Source: Cytophagales bacterium
GTDB lineage: Bacteria > Bacteroidota > Bacteroidia > Cytophagales > 172606-1
Direction: 5' to 3'
DNA: 52,683 bases
NCBI GenBank assembly: GCA_030446715.1
Contig: JAUJMU010000018.1
Span: 1 to 52,683, forward strand
Made by a program: the position numbers and the translations under genes. Below, piece by piece: positions 25,439 to 34,495 of this stretch; the first letter of the stretch is position 1; each line of letters begins with the position of its first letter. The notes beneath the pieces are model-generated. The model saw only the letters and a list, made by a program, of their open reading frames with translations, ran no database searches and was not told the origin of the DNA.

Positions 25439-25838
25439 AAACAGAATATTTAATGAGTGACAATCTCTTGCCGATAATCAACTGAAGCTACAAAGAAAAG
25501 GTAACCAGTGACAACCCTATGTCAACAGTAGAATATTTTTTAACTTTTTCTCTCTTTTATCAGGTTGGTTTCTGGTTGGTAATTATCCGTTGCCCGTCCG
25601 GTACCAGGCAGGTTATCCCCAGAACATTTAATTTTTACGTTGGTCTCTTTTGGCCGGGAATATACCTTGATCCGGTTACTCCATCCAAACAGGATTGGCC
25701 GGCTGGCTGCAAACTGTGACAAATGGTAAAATCGTGAGGGGCGGGAAAGCCTGCTCCAGGTGCCGGCCACGGATAAAGTCTTTCACTCCGGCATAAATTT
25801 CCTGGGTGAACTTGCTGCCAATCGGGTAATTTTGCCGG
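25439..25838. other. Intergenic region
   Basis: Apart from the promoter/operator at 25485-25530 I see no gene. Opposed frames at 25519-25770 have no family features and mirror each other, so they are rejected. Confidence 0.5.
25485..25530 (-). promoter_or_regulatory. Promoter with TGACA-N6-TGTCA operator (copy 2)
   Basis: On the minus strand, TTGACATAGGGTTGTCAC is followed by CTTTTCTTTGTAGCTTC. The palindrome lies at 25509-25524 and the -7-like CTTTTCTTTG at about 25490-25500. It precedes the 90-residue gene (start 25438). Shared with copy 1 over about 45 bp. Confidence 0.6.
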
Positions 25839-26087
25839 ATGGATGATTCACTCGAAATTCCCGTGTCCTACAAAGGACAGGAGTTGTCTTTTCCCTGCCG
25901 GGTAATCAGGGCTGGCTATGGCTATACTTTCCAGGTGGAGGTTGCCGGCCGGCTGTTCAATTTTGAGCCGGATGAAGAAGGCAACTACCGGGCGGCGGCG
26001 GGAGCTGCCAAAGGACTGGAAGAAGTCAAAGTGGATACTGCCCTGCTGCAGGCCATTGCGGAAGTGATTGAGTCTATAGTCAGTTAA
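25839..26087 (+). CDS. Small conserved hypothetical protein
   Basis: This acidic protein has 82 residues. The pattern LEIPVSYKGQELSFPCRVIRAGYGYTFQVEV suggests a small beta domain. A C-terminal helix follows (LLQAIAEVIESIVS). I do not recognise a named family. Codon use is ordinary and the start ATG is preceded by a non-coding gap. Confidence 0.6.
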   Translation: MDDSLEIPVSYKGQELSFPCRVIRAGYGYTFQVEVAGRLFNFEPDEEGNYRAAAGAAKGLEEVKVDTALLQAIAEVIESIVS

Positions 26088-26714
26088 CAGACTTTCGCAG
26101 GACTGACCTGAAGGTTAACTTCGTCCGGAGTACGGGTCGGGGCACGGACGCCTGAAAATGCCGTTGTCAGTAGCTGCACCGGGCATTCAGGCGTAGACGC
26201 TTGCATCAGGTGAGAAGTATTTTTAGCCAGGCTACTGGTCCGGGGGTGGACGCCTGCTTATCGCTGGCACTGGCAGCAGCAGGTCTGGTACTTAACCGGC
26301 GGCCAGCAGGTTAAACAGGTCTTAACGGGATGAGTGACCCGTATGGGAAGGCATATAAATTCAGCCTGCTTCCGGCAGCTTTTATTCATTGGCTGAAAGG
26401 ACCTGCCCGCCGGGATATATTTTTACCAGATCCGGTACAGTAATTTTATGCTACAGGGACCTTTCCGTATTGCGTCAAGGCACTTTGCTTCAGTAAAGGA
26501 GAAATGAGAACCCGGAACTTTGCCTTTGTTCACCGGCATTTACAGTTTTATTCCGGACTCAGGGAATGCGCAGGGCTGAACGCAAGACGGAAGTGCAGCA
26601 GGAGGTGTTTAGGCGACTAAAAGGTAATCTTCTTTCGCTTACAGCAGAAGCCTAAATACCGTGATCAGCTACATGATGACAGCCAGTCATGAATATTTGC
26701 CAATCCAGTGAAGT
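26088..26714. other. Gene-free stretch
   Basis: No supported gene, RNA or clear terminator is visible. A 29-codon open frame near 26565 has no recognisable features. Confidence 0.5.
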
Positions 26715-27698
26715 TTAATTCTGATACGCCTGACTCAGCGTGATCATTTTACTCTTCTCATTATCCCACAGTTTTACCTGAAAGCAACGCCACATGTCAA
26801 CCGGATTCCAGGAAGTGGTAGACACCTGCTGTAATTCCGGCATTTTTTCCATCGCTTCAGGAAGCCGGTAAAAGGGAATTTTTGAATTCAGATGATGAAC
26901 GTGGTGGTAGCCGATGTTGCCGGTCATCCAGTGGAAGACGGGGTGCATGGTCATGAAACTGGTGGAGGCCAGCGCCGCAAAATCGTATTTCCAGTCGTGG
27001 TTTTCCCTGAATTTAGCATCAGGAAAATTGTGCTGGGAATAGAAAAGATAAGAGCCGATGGCAAACGACAGGAAGAACGGAATCAGCCAGGCGAATAAGA
27101 AAGTTTCCAACCCGAAGAAATAGCCAATCGCTATTGCACTACCAAAGTGGATTACCAGGGCGGCCAGTGAATCGAGGTGTTTTTTAGGGCTTTGGGTAAA
27201 CGATTTGAAGTTCAGCCAGTAAATGAATAGGGTCAGATGACCAAAAATGACGGTAAGCGGATGCCGGTTGAGCAGGTAGATTTTCTTGTCACGTTTGGAT
27301 AAACTCAAAAAGCGGCTTTTGGATATTGTCGGGTAAGAGCCGATTGCAGTAATCGTAAGCTTTGAATTATGATTGTGGTGATGATCGTGGGACCGTTTCC
27401 AGATGTTCTGGGGGGTCAGGATAAAAATCCCGTAGGCTTTCATCAGCAGTTCGGCCGGTTTTGACTTTTGCAGAATGGCATGGTGCTGGTAATCATGGTA
27501 AATGGTGAACATCCGCACGTAGAACAATGCGCAGATGATGCTGAAAGAGAGCCTGACCACAACCGGCAGATCCAGAAAGGTCAGGGAAAGGAAAAAGACC
27601 ATGAGGAAAAGCGTCATAATGGTTTCCACCCAACTCCTGTTCCGGTCTTCTTTCGCGAATTCTTTACTTGCTAAGATCAGGTCTTTACTCGTTCTCAT
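26715..27698 (-). CDS. Membrane fatty acid desaturase
   Basis: This 327-residue integral membrane di-iron enzyme introduces a double bond or hydroxyl into acyl lipids. The three His boxes are HDYQHH (about 69-74), HDHHHNH (about 104-110) and HHVHH (about 265-269). Four hydrophobic segments are seen. It is leftward; the acyltransferase gene at 27767 lies upstream with a 68-bp gap, so both may form a membrane lipid unit. Desaturase versus ketolase/hydroxylase cannot be settled. Confidence 0.88.
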   Translation of the reverse strand: MRTSKDLILASKEFAKEDRNRSWVETIMTLFLMVFFLSLTFLDLPVVVRLSFSIICALFYVRMFTIYHDYQHHAILQKSKPAELLMKAYGIFILTPQNIWKRSHDHHHNHNSKLTITAIGSYPTISKSRFLSLSKRDKKIYLLNRHPLTVIFGHLTLFIYWLNFKSFTQSPKKHLDSLAALVIHFGSAIAIGYFFGLETFLFAWLIPFFLSFAIGSYLFYSQHNFPDAKFRENHDWKYDFAALASTSFMTMHPVFHWMTGNIGYHHVHHLNSKIPFYRLPEAMEKMPELQQVSTTSWNPVDMWRCFQVKLWDNEKSKMITLSQAYQN

Positions 27699-27766
27699 TT
27701 TAATCCGTTGCGTACTTTAATTCAGATTGATCTATCACTCATTTATCAAAGGTATAACTCTTTGAT

Positions 27767-28654
27767 TCACACCAAAGTTCGGTCACTTGTTTTTCTCACG
27801 TGCTTCCACCGCCGGTGAGACCATAGCCAGGTAGTGGGGTCACTGTTGATTTCCTGCTCCAGCCGTTTCATAAAAGCCTCGCAGATTTCGCCGTCGGCCG
27901 TGTTTTTAGGTTCGGCAAACAGTAACTCCGGCGTCACTTCGTAATAACCCCTTCTGATCCGCTTTGCGTTCATATACACCACCGGATAGTTAAACTTTCT
28001 GGCAAGTTTCTCCGGTCCCACATATACGGCAGTATCCTGGTTGAGAAAGGTAGTCCACCAGGCATTTTCGGGTGAAGCCGTCTGATCGGCCACCAGGGCC
28101 GTGGCGGTGATCTCATTGCGGGTGGCTACCATCTCCCGCAACGTGAGTTGCACCGGGGTAATCCGCGTCCCGAATTTTGTCCGCATACCGGTCATCATCC
28201 GTTCAAAGTACGTATTGCTGAGCGGACGGTAAATGACGTTCAGTTGAAATCTGGTGCTCAGGGTAAAAGCCGGCCCGGCCCATTCCCAGTTGCCGTAATG
28301 GCCCATGACCACAATGATGCTTCTTTTGTCTTCGTATAGCTTGTCAAGCCATGGCGTGTTTTTGAAATGACAGCGTTCCAGGGCTTCATGCCTTGTCATC
28401 CTGAGGGTTTTCAGCGTTTCCAATATCAGATCGGACAGATAGCGGTAGTAACTTTCAAAAATGGACTCAATCTCGGCATCTGATTTTTCAGGGAAGGAAT
28501 TTTTGAGGTTTCTCACAACCACTGCCTTCCGGTAACCACTGATTTTCAGCAAGAAATAGAAAAAGTCAGATACTTTATAGAGCAGGGCAAAGGGAAGCGA
28601 AGCCAGCAGATAAATGAAGGGATACAATACGTAGAACAGGCCGCCTTGCTTCAT
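27767..28654 (-). CDS. LpxL/HtrB-type lysophospholipid acyltransferase
   Basis: The protein has 295 residues and an N-terminal membrane helix. The catalytic H-x4-D/E motif is HYGNWE (about residue 117). PEKLARKFNYPVVYMN and the terminal WLWSHRRWKH are typical of the lipid A secondary acyltransferase family. In Bacteroidota it may acylate lipid A or an aminolipid. Confidence 0.85.
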   Translation of the reverse strand: MKQGGLFYVLYPFIYLLASLPFALLYKVSDFFYFLLKISGYRKAVVVRNLKNSFPEKSDAEIESIFESYYRYLSDLILETLKTLRMTRHEALERCHFKNTPWLDKLYEDKRSIIVVMGHYGNWEWAGPAFTLSTRFQLNVIYRPLSNTYFERMMTGMRTKFGTRITPVQLTLREMVATRNEITATALVADQTASPENAWWTTFLNQDTAVYVGPEKLARKFNYPVVYMNAKRIRRGYYEVTPELLFAEPKNTADGEICEAFMKRLEQEINSDPTTWLWSHRRWKHVRKTSDRTLV

Positions 28655-29162
28655 ATCAGGATTAAGGAATTAAGACAAAGCTACTAATACTAACGGGAAG
28701 TATCAGTTCCGGCCATTGCATTCCTTATGGAGAGGTACCATTGGGGAGCAAAAGCCTGAATGATTGGGGGCGAGAGGGCATGTTATAAATTTTCAGTTTT
28801 CTGTCCCGGACAAATGGGAACCGGGTAAGTGCGTCCGACAGGCAGCCGGGGCGCATACCTGCCTTGAGCCGGTCAAAGCAGGTCGGGATCCTGAAGGGCC
28901 CCGGACGTATCCAGCATTGGTTCAATGCATGTCCGCAAAAGTTTTGTTCAGTACAAGGTTGGCCATTAGCAGCCGCCCGTTTTCGTTGATCACATACAGC
29001 ACGAATGGCTTTTCAATCTGGTAAACCTTCCAAGGATCGTAACAATCAACGTTCCATTACTGAGAAGGGCAACAGTCCTGCTCTCTTTCTCTGATCAGCC
29101 ACTTACTGCCGCAGCCAACTCCTCCGGCAGTGGCGGAAGGACAGTCTTAAGTAGCTGCGCAA

Positions 29163-29197
29163 TTTTGAATTGTGAATTTTAGATTTTGAATGTCTGG
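29163..29197. repeat. Heptamer-phased repeat (TTTTGAA type)
   Basis: Five consecutive 7-mers: TTTTGAA, TTGTGAA, TTTTAGA, TTTTGAA, TGTCTGG. Member of the intergenic heptamer-phased class. Confidence 0.6.
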
Positions 29198-29301
29198 AAT
29201 AATCCATTGACTATCAATTGTTTTGATCAAGAAGTTAAAATCCGGGACACCGGATTACTTTTGCCTGCTTACTCAAGCTTCAGGCAGTAATATTTCCCTC
29301 C

Positions 29302-29362
29302 GGTAAAGAAAGCCCCCCGGCAGGGGCAGTAGTCACTGTCCTTACCGGGGGGCTTCTCTTAC
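29302..29362 (-). terminator. Hairpin downstream of the T9SS repeat protein gene
   Basis: A strong stem (about GCCCCCCGG against CCGGGGGGC, extended by partial pairing of ggtaaa/ctcttacc) with a 24-nt loop lies 66 bp beyond the stop of the gene at 29428. No long T tract follows. Confidence 0.5.
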
Positions 29363-29427
29363 CACTCTGCCCTCACCGGGGAAATGAAGACATAGGGTCA
29401 GCAGGCAGAGCGTTAGCAGGCAGAGTT

Positions 29428-32400
29428 TTAACGTTTGCTGAACCTGACCACCCTGCTGGTGTTGCCCACTTGCAGGCGCAGCAGGTACAGGCCCGGCCGC
29501 AGCGAGCCAACGGGCAGGAAGAGTTGCTGCCCCCCGCCTGCCTTATGGGCGTTGTGCAGGTACTGCCGGCCGGTAAGATCAGTAACGGCAGTAGCCCTGA
29601 CCTGACTGGCGGCGAAAGGAAGCTGCACGGTCAGGCGGTCCTCAACCGGGTTGGGATATAACTTAAGCTGAAAGGCTTCCGAAGGGGCCGCTTTGCTGCC
29701 GGAGGCGGCAACTCTGGCCGGACTGGTCACCGGCTGGAGCTGCCACTGCTGGTTGTGGGCCGTAGCGGCAAAGTCTGAGTACTGGATCACCTGCGCCCCG
29801 TCTTCCAGCGATGCTCCCGCCACGTCTAGTACCTTGCCGCTGTGCCTGGCTGCCAGCTTGTAGTAGCCATCCCCCACCAATTCGATCTTCCAGAGCTGGT
29901 TGTCACTCACCGGACTGTTGACTGGGTACTGGATGGGAGAGACCCCGTCTTCAAGGGAAGCACCGGGAATGTCCAGGGCTTTGCCGCTGTGACGGGCCCT
30001 GATGGTGTAGTAGCCATCTGCGGCCGGTTCAATCAGCCAGCTCTGGTTGTCACTCACGGGAGTGTTGACTGAGTACTGGATCGGAGAGACGCCGTCTTCA
30101 AGAGAAGCACCGGGAATGTCAAGGGCTTTGCCGCTGTGGCGGGCAATGAGGGTGTAGTAGCCGTTAAACCCTGGGCTGCTAGTGGCCGGCACCACTTCAA
30201 TGGCCGATACCTTGGCCTGGTCAGAAGAGCCGTTAGTGAAGGCAAGGTTGAGCACTCCATCGGTGACTGAGACGGTGAAGCTCTCGGTAACGGCCCTTAA
30301 AGCCCCGCCTGCTCTGGCAAAGATGTCGTACTCAGAAAGCTTTCTTTGTCCTTCCGCGTCCACGTTGAATTTGCGCGAACCAGCCCCGCCGCTGCCTGCT
30401 GCTGGCGTTCCCCACCAGAGTTCGGCAAAGTGCAGGGTGACCTGGTAGCTGCCGCCGGGCAGGGGCAGACTGTAGGAGAAGTTGCCGAACCGTTCACTCT
30501 GGTAGAGGGCATCATCAGCCGTGTTGACAATGTCACTGCTCACGCTGAAGGTGCTGCCCCCCGTAAAACTGCCGTCGGCACTGAAAACATTGCCGCTGGC
30601 AGTGCTGTAGGTAGTACCACCGGCGTTGAGCCGGAGCGTAGTGGCACTAGCTGGACTGCGCTGGATTGTAAGCCGGCCTGATGGATTAGCCCCGTCGCTT
30701 GTTTCGTCTAAGTTTCTGAGCACGGTAAAATCCGTTCCGTTCGGAAGCAGCCTAAATATAGTGCCTGCGCCGTTACTACCTCCTCTTTCCGTTTGTCCGT
30801 ACAGGACTCCGGTGCTTCCCTGTACTAAACCAACAGCTGGATTAGACCCTTCCGCACTACTTGTAAAAGACTTGAGTACAGTAAAGTTACTGCCGTTGGT
30901 ATTAGTTTTAAATACTGTACCCCCATTATTGGCTCCGCCGGTTATAGCCGCTCCGTAGAGTGCCCCATCAAGTCCTTGAATTAAGGTTCCTCTTGGAAAG
31001 ATTCCCTCGAGGGGGAAGAAACGTTTTAGGACGGTAAAACCGCTGCCGTCCGGGTTGAGCTTATAAATGGTTCCAAAACTATTGCCGTTGCTATCAAATA
31101 TACCTCCTTGGAGGGTCGTGCCGTACAGGGCTCCATCACTTGCCTGCAGTAGCCCACTGGATGGACTGATCCCTTCGCTGCCCCCGGCGAAGTTTTTAAG
31201 CACGGTAAAATTGCTGCCATCGGGATTAAGTCGGAAAACTGTCCCGGCGTTACCGCTGCCTCCTGAAGCGACGCCGTACAGTGCCCCGTCATGCCCTTGA
31301 ATGACTCCCTCGTCGGGATTACGCCCCTCGGCATCAGTAAGGTGTTTGAGTACGGTAAAACCACTGCCATCAGGGTTAATCTTATAGATAGTACCGTAGA
31401 GATTGTTGCCTCTCTCCCGGGTTACCCCGTAGAGGGCGCCGTCACTGCCCTGGATGAGTTTGCCCACCGGACCTCTTCCATCGGACCCAGTAAAGCTTTT
31501 AAGTACGCTAAATCCACCCCCGTCGGCATTGAGCTTAAAGATTACGCCAGCGTTGGCTGGGCCGCCTTGGTGGGTAGTGCCGTAAAAAGTGCCATCGCTG
31601 GCCTGCAGAAGACTACTCCGGGGATTGGCCCCATCGGGATTTGCGGCAAAGTTGATTAATACCGTGTAGCTCGATCCATCCGGTTTAATGGAGTACACAA
31701 TACTGCCGCTTGCGCTATAGAGGGTACCATCGCTGGTTTGTGCTAAGTTTCTGCCAGGAGAAGGGCTCTGCCCATTGCCATTTAAGTTTCTCACTACTGC
31801 AAAGCCCGAACCGTCGGCGTTGATCTTAAATAGAGTACCCCCGTCAGTGCTGCCTGCCCGCGTAGTCGTGCCGTAAAACGCCCCATCAATGCCCTCCAGC
31901 AGGGGGCCATCGGGAAGTATCCCGTCCGGGCCTCCCAGTTTCCGCAGCACCACGTATCCCGTCCCATCGGGGTTGATCCTGTAAATGGTGCCCCCGTTCT
32001 GGATGTTGGAAAAAGTACGTATTCCAAACGTGGTACCGTATAACGCGCCATTGCTGCCTTGGATCAGGCCACTGACAGGACCAGCTCCGTCCGAGCCCCC
32101 GCTGAAGCGGTGCAGCACCTGAAAATCGGATCCGTCCTGATTGATTCTGAAAACCGTACCGTAGCCACTGCCGCCCCCCGCACTGGTAGTACCGTACAAT
32201 ATCCCATTGCTCGCCAGCAGCAGGCTCCCCCGGGGACTGCCTCCATCAACACTACCATCAAATCTTCTTAAGACAGTATAACCCGATCCGTCTGGATTGA
32301 TTCGGTAGACAGAGCCGCTTCCGGAACTCCCAACCGTGGTAAAAGTAACGCCAAAAAGGGCACCGCTGCTGTTCTGCACCAAGCTTCCAACCGGATAATA

Positions 32401-32895
32401 ATCTCCAGATTGGGAACTAAACGACTTCAATACGGTAAAACCAGAGCCATCCGCATTAATTTTAAATATATTGTTCGCTATCTGGTTTACCACATAAAAC
32501 GCCCCGTCATTCCCTAAGGTTAAGCCTCCGGCACCAATGCTTAATTGGTTGCTAAAGCTTCTTAATACTCTCAAATCGGACCCATCAGGATTAACCCGGT
32601 AAAAAGCGCCGGATGAATTTTGTCCGGATGTCAGCCCGTACAGTTTGCCATCCCTGCCCTGCACCAAACCGGCTGCTGGGCCGCCACTTAGGTTAATAAA
32701 GTTTCTTTTAACAGTGAAGTCGGTCCCGGCGCTGTTGATGGCAAAAGCCGTACCTCCCCCTTGGGGACCACCAGCACTGGTTAAGCCCCACAATCTGTCC
32801 TGGGCGAGCAACTGCGGGCAAATCAGCAGCAGCCACAGGAACACGCCCAGGCCGCTGAGTTGGGAAGTTTTCCCGAAGTGATAATTGTGCATCAT
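29428..32895 (-). CDS. Type IX-secreted GloVer-repeat / malectin / ricin protein
   Basis: The protein has 1155 residues. A signal peptide spans residues 1-32. About 14 tandem repeats occupy residues 33-740. Each has a YG(T/V)T-type strand and a signature like INPDGSGFTVLKSF; this is the choice-of-anchor GloVer-type beta-propeller-like repeat. Residues about 750-905 form a malectin-like domain (LRLNAGGTTY, FAELWW). Residues about 910-1055 have three ricin-type lectin repeats (ARHSGKALDIPGASLEDG). Residues about 1070-1155 are a type IX secretion sorting domain (LYPNPVEDRL, then LPVGSLRPGLYLLRLQVG). Likely a cell-surface or secreted carbohydrate-binding protein. The start may be either of two adjacent Met codons. 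Confidence 0.88.
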   Translation of the reverse strand: MMHNYHFGKTSQLSGLGVFLWLLLICPQLLAQDRLWGLTSAGGPQGGGTAFAINSAGTDFTVKRNFINLSGGPAAGLVQGRDGKLYGLTSGQNSSGAFYRVNPDGSDLRVLRSFSNQLSIGAGGLTLGNDGAFYVVNQIANNIFKINADGSGFTVLKSFSSQSGDYYPVGSLVQNSSGALFGVTFTTVGSSGSGSVYRINPDGSGYTVLRRFDGSVDGGSPRGSLLLASNGILYGTTSAGGGSGYGTVFRINQDGSDFQVLHRFSGGSDGAGPVSGLIQGSNGALYGTTFGIRTFSNIQNGGTIYRINPDGTGYVVLRKLGGPDGILPDGPLLEGIDGAFYGTTTRAGSTDGGTLFKINADGSGFAVVRNLNGNGQSPSPGRNLAQTSDGTLYSASGSIVYSIKPDGSSYTVLINFAANPDGANPRSSLLQASDGTFYGTTHQGGPANAGVIFKLNADGGGFSVLKSFTGSDGRGPVGKLIQGSDGALYGVTRERGNNLYGTIYKINPDGSGFTVLKHLTDAEGRNPDEGVIQGHDGALYGVASGGSGNAGTVFRLNPDGSNFTVLKNFAGGSEGISPSSGLLQASDGALYGTTLQGGIFDSNGNSFGTIYKLNPDGSGFTVLKRFFPLEGIFPRGTLIQGLDGALYGAAITGGANNGGTVFKTNTNGSNFTVLKSFTSSAEGSNPAVGLVQGSTGVLYGQTERGGSNGAGTIFRLLPNGTDFTVLRNLDETSDGANPSGRLTIQRSPASATTLRLNAGGTTYSTASGNVFSADGSFTGGSTFSVSSDIVNTADDALYQSERFGNFSYSLPLPGGSYQVTLHFAELWWGTPAAGSGGAGSRKFNVDAEGQRKLSEYDIFARAGGALRAVTESFTVSVTDGVLNLAFTNGSSDQAKVSAIEVVPATSSPGFNGYYTLIARHSGKALDIPGASLEDGVSPIQYSVNTPVSDNQSWLIEPAADGYYTIRARHSGKALDIPGASLEDGVSPIQYPVNSPVSDNQLWKIELVGDGYYKLAARHSGKVLDVAGASLEDGAQVIQYSDFAATAHNQQWQLQPVTSPARVAASGSKAAPSEAFQLKLYPNPVEDRLTVQLPFAASQVRATAVTDLTGRQYLHNAHKAGGGQQLFLPVGSLRPGLYLLRLQVGNTSRVVRFSKR
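29740..30170 (-). repeat. Three near-identical ricin-repeat DNA segments
   Basis: Within the gene, three ~135-bp units encode ARHSGK(A/V)LD(I/V)(P/A)GASLEDG. Two of them are nearly identical in DNA, indicating recent internal duplication. Confidence 0.75.
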
Positions 32896-33765
32896 AATGG
32901 GTAAGTGATTGGTGAAAAAAACAGGTAAGGGTTAAGTGAAAGCAAATCAAACAGGAAGTACCCGGATTCAGTAAATGAATCCACCACGTGAACAGCAGTG
33001 ACGGCAGTTGTCCTCCGTGCACCCGGTAGAAATATCCATTAGACAGATACATCCGCAAAAAAATTAACATTGGAGAGGGTTGTAAAAAATATGGGTAAAA
33101 CAAACTCACTTTTTTGCTTAAAAATAAGGTTATGTCACAGAGTTTCGGTATATCCATGTTATTTTTTTGTTAAGATAATTAATGCTTGATTCCCGCTTAC
33201 TGTCGCTGACAAATTTTACACGTAACCCTGGCCAGGCCGAAACTTCCTCCGGTACGGATAAAAAAATGTATTTTTATGCACGTTACCATTCTCTGTAAGA
33301 TTCAACTGTCCGGCACAGGAATACCTGAAAATAAGCAGGTTTATTAAATGGAAGTACTTGCTCAGGTAAATCAGCAGAAGACAACCTGTATTTTGCAGAC
33401 AGCACTCATTCATTGAGTACCTGCCTGCCGGCAATGAGCAGGGATAGCCTTATACTTACCGGGCGTAACAGACCGGCTTAAAAAAAGTGCTCATTAAGCT
33501 CGACTTCAGCATTTTTGGAAATCAGAAAAACCTGCGTCTGCGGCGGAAATTAAGGTGCTTTCAATTTTTGAACAGCGTGTTTTCAACCCGACATTTAAAA
33601 ATGATTCTCAGAAAATGATTCTCAGAACTGGTCCTGTTTAGGCAGTTTCGCAGATTGTATTATGAAAAAGCTAAAGTCGGGCTTAGCCCGACTTTAGCTT
33701 TTGAGGGAAAGAAGAACCCATCAGCAGGGTAAGCGGTATAGACTTATCGCCAGACAAGCTCTGCC
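32896..33765. other. Gene-free AT-richer stretch
   Basis: About 870 bp upstream of the large repeat protein gene. No gene is supported. It includes a 14-bp tandem duplication (aaaatgattctcag, about 33598-33625) and a perfect terminator-like hairpin at 33666-33702. Promoter position is not clear. Confidence 0.5.
33666..33702. terminator. Orphan bidirectional terminator hairpin
   Basis: The arms AAAAGCTAAAGTCGGGC and GCCCGACTTTAGCTTTT pair over 17 bp with a TTA loop, flanked by A and T tracts on each side. No annotated gene ends here on either strand within 700 bp, except the transposase remnant starting at 33766 on the other side. It may close a small RNA. Confidence 0.7.
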
Positions 33766-34122
33766 ATGCTTACACCAGCCGGTGAGTTCTCAAGGGTAAT
33801 AATACCGTTTGAGCGACTGTTTTCCAGGCCCGTCTTCCGGCACCATTGTTGTCAGCCGGAGCAGTGCCTGCCCAGCCAGGCGTACAGTGAGTGCGGTGCT
33901 GCGCATGGTGGGTCTGAAAGAAGAAAAGAACTTTCACAAGTATCACCGGGTGCTGAGCCTGGTGGAGTGGTGTGTACTGGAAGCGGCCGGATTCTTTTAC
34001 AGTTGCTCTCAGCCTGCTTTCTGCCGGCAGGGCCAGTAATTGCAGCCATTGACCAGACATTGGAGAGACGCCGGGGCAGAGAGATTGCTCAAGGGGAATT
34101 TACACCTTATTTTCACCGGTGA
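33766..34122 (+). pseudogene. IS701-like (DDE) transposase remnant
   Basis: Overlapping frames carry transposase pieces. At 33766 there is EFSRVIIPFERLFSRPVF. At 33870-34000 there is CPARRTVSAVLRMVGLKEEKNFHKYHRVLS. At 33985-34122 there is PAGPVIAAIDQTLERRRGREIAQG. These match the N-terminal part of IS701-type transposases, where AIDxTxERRRG holds the first Asp of the DDE triad. At least two frameshifts exist and the rest of the gene and both ends are missing. Confidence 0.7.
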
Positions 34123-34495
34123 CCTTACTGGCTGACCGGTTACATAGGAAAGGAAAGTTACCTTGTGGGCACGGCTGCCTGGGGGTGACAAACAGCAGCC
34201 TGCCTTTTCTGATGCAATTGCCTCAGCAAGAAAGCTTCGGCAAGAAAGCTTCAGTAAGAAAGCTTTTATGGACCGGTAGCAGTTTTTCAATGTCTGCTTC
34301 TGAATGTCTGCTTCTGGAAGAGGACATTGAAAAAATACCCACACAACAGCTACTGCTTTTCCAGCAAGCTCTTGTCTGGGCGGCTTAATGCTAAAGCCGA
34401 GATAAGGTTTACCGCAGCCTTTTCATTCGTCGTTCTATCGCTCCGCGGCATTCATTACGCTGGAAAGCAACCAATTTAAAATTCAACATTCAGCA
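34123..34495. other. Gene-free stretch with 14-bp duplications
   Basis: Tandem repeats of 14 bp occur at 34227-34268 (caagaaagcttcrg, three copies) and at 34289-34316 (aatgtctgcttctg, two copies). A 7-nt-phased run lies at 34473-34500 and overlaps the birA stop. No gene is supported. Confidence 0.55.

Larger units (their letters stand above)
28655..29427. other. Intergenic stretch with degenerate open pieces
   Basis: About 770 bp without an intact gene. On the minus strand 28924-29054 reads YDPWKVYQIEKPFVLYVINENG up to a stop, preceded by an in-frame stop. It could be the decayed C-terminus of a serpin-like protein (PF...I...G..L pattern), but this is weak. A 7-nt-phased run lies at 29163-29197. 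A terminator hairpin lies at 29302-29362. Confidence 0.4.

Noticed and set aside
26088-26714. tRNA or small RNA gene
   Set aside because: No cloverleaf or strong hairpin-plus-T-tract could be drawn.
28924-29054. Serpin C-terminal fragment
   Set aside because: Similarity is a short loose pattern over 25 residues, not enough to call a pseudogene.
29386-29402. Third copy of the TGACA-N6-TGTCA operator (gacatagggtca)
   Set aside because: Only ACATAGGG is shared; the palindrome and the -7 region are missing.
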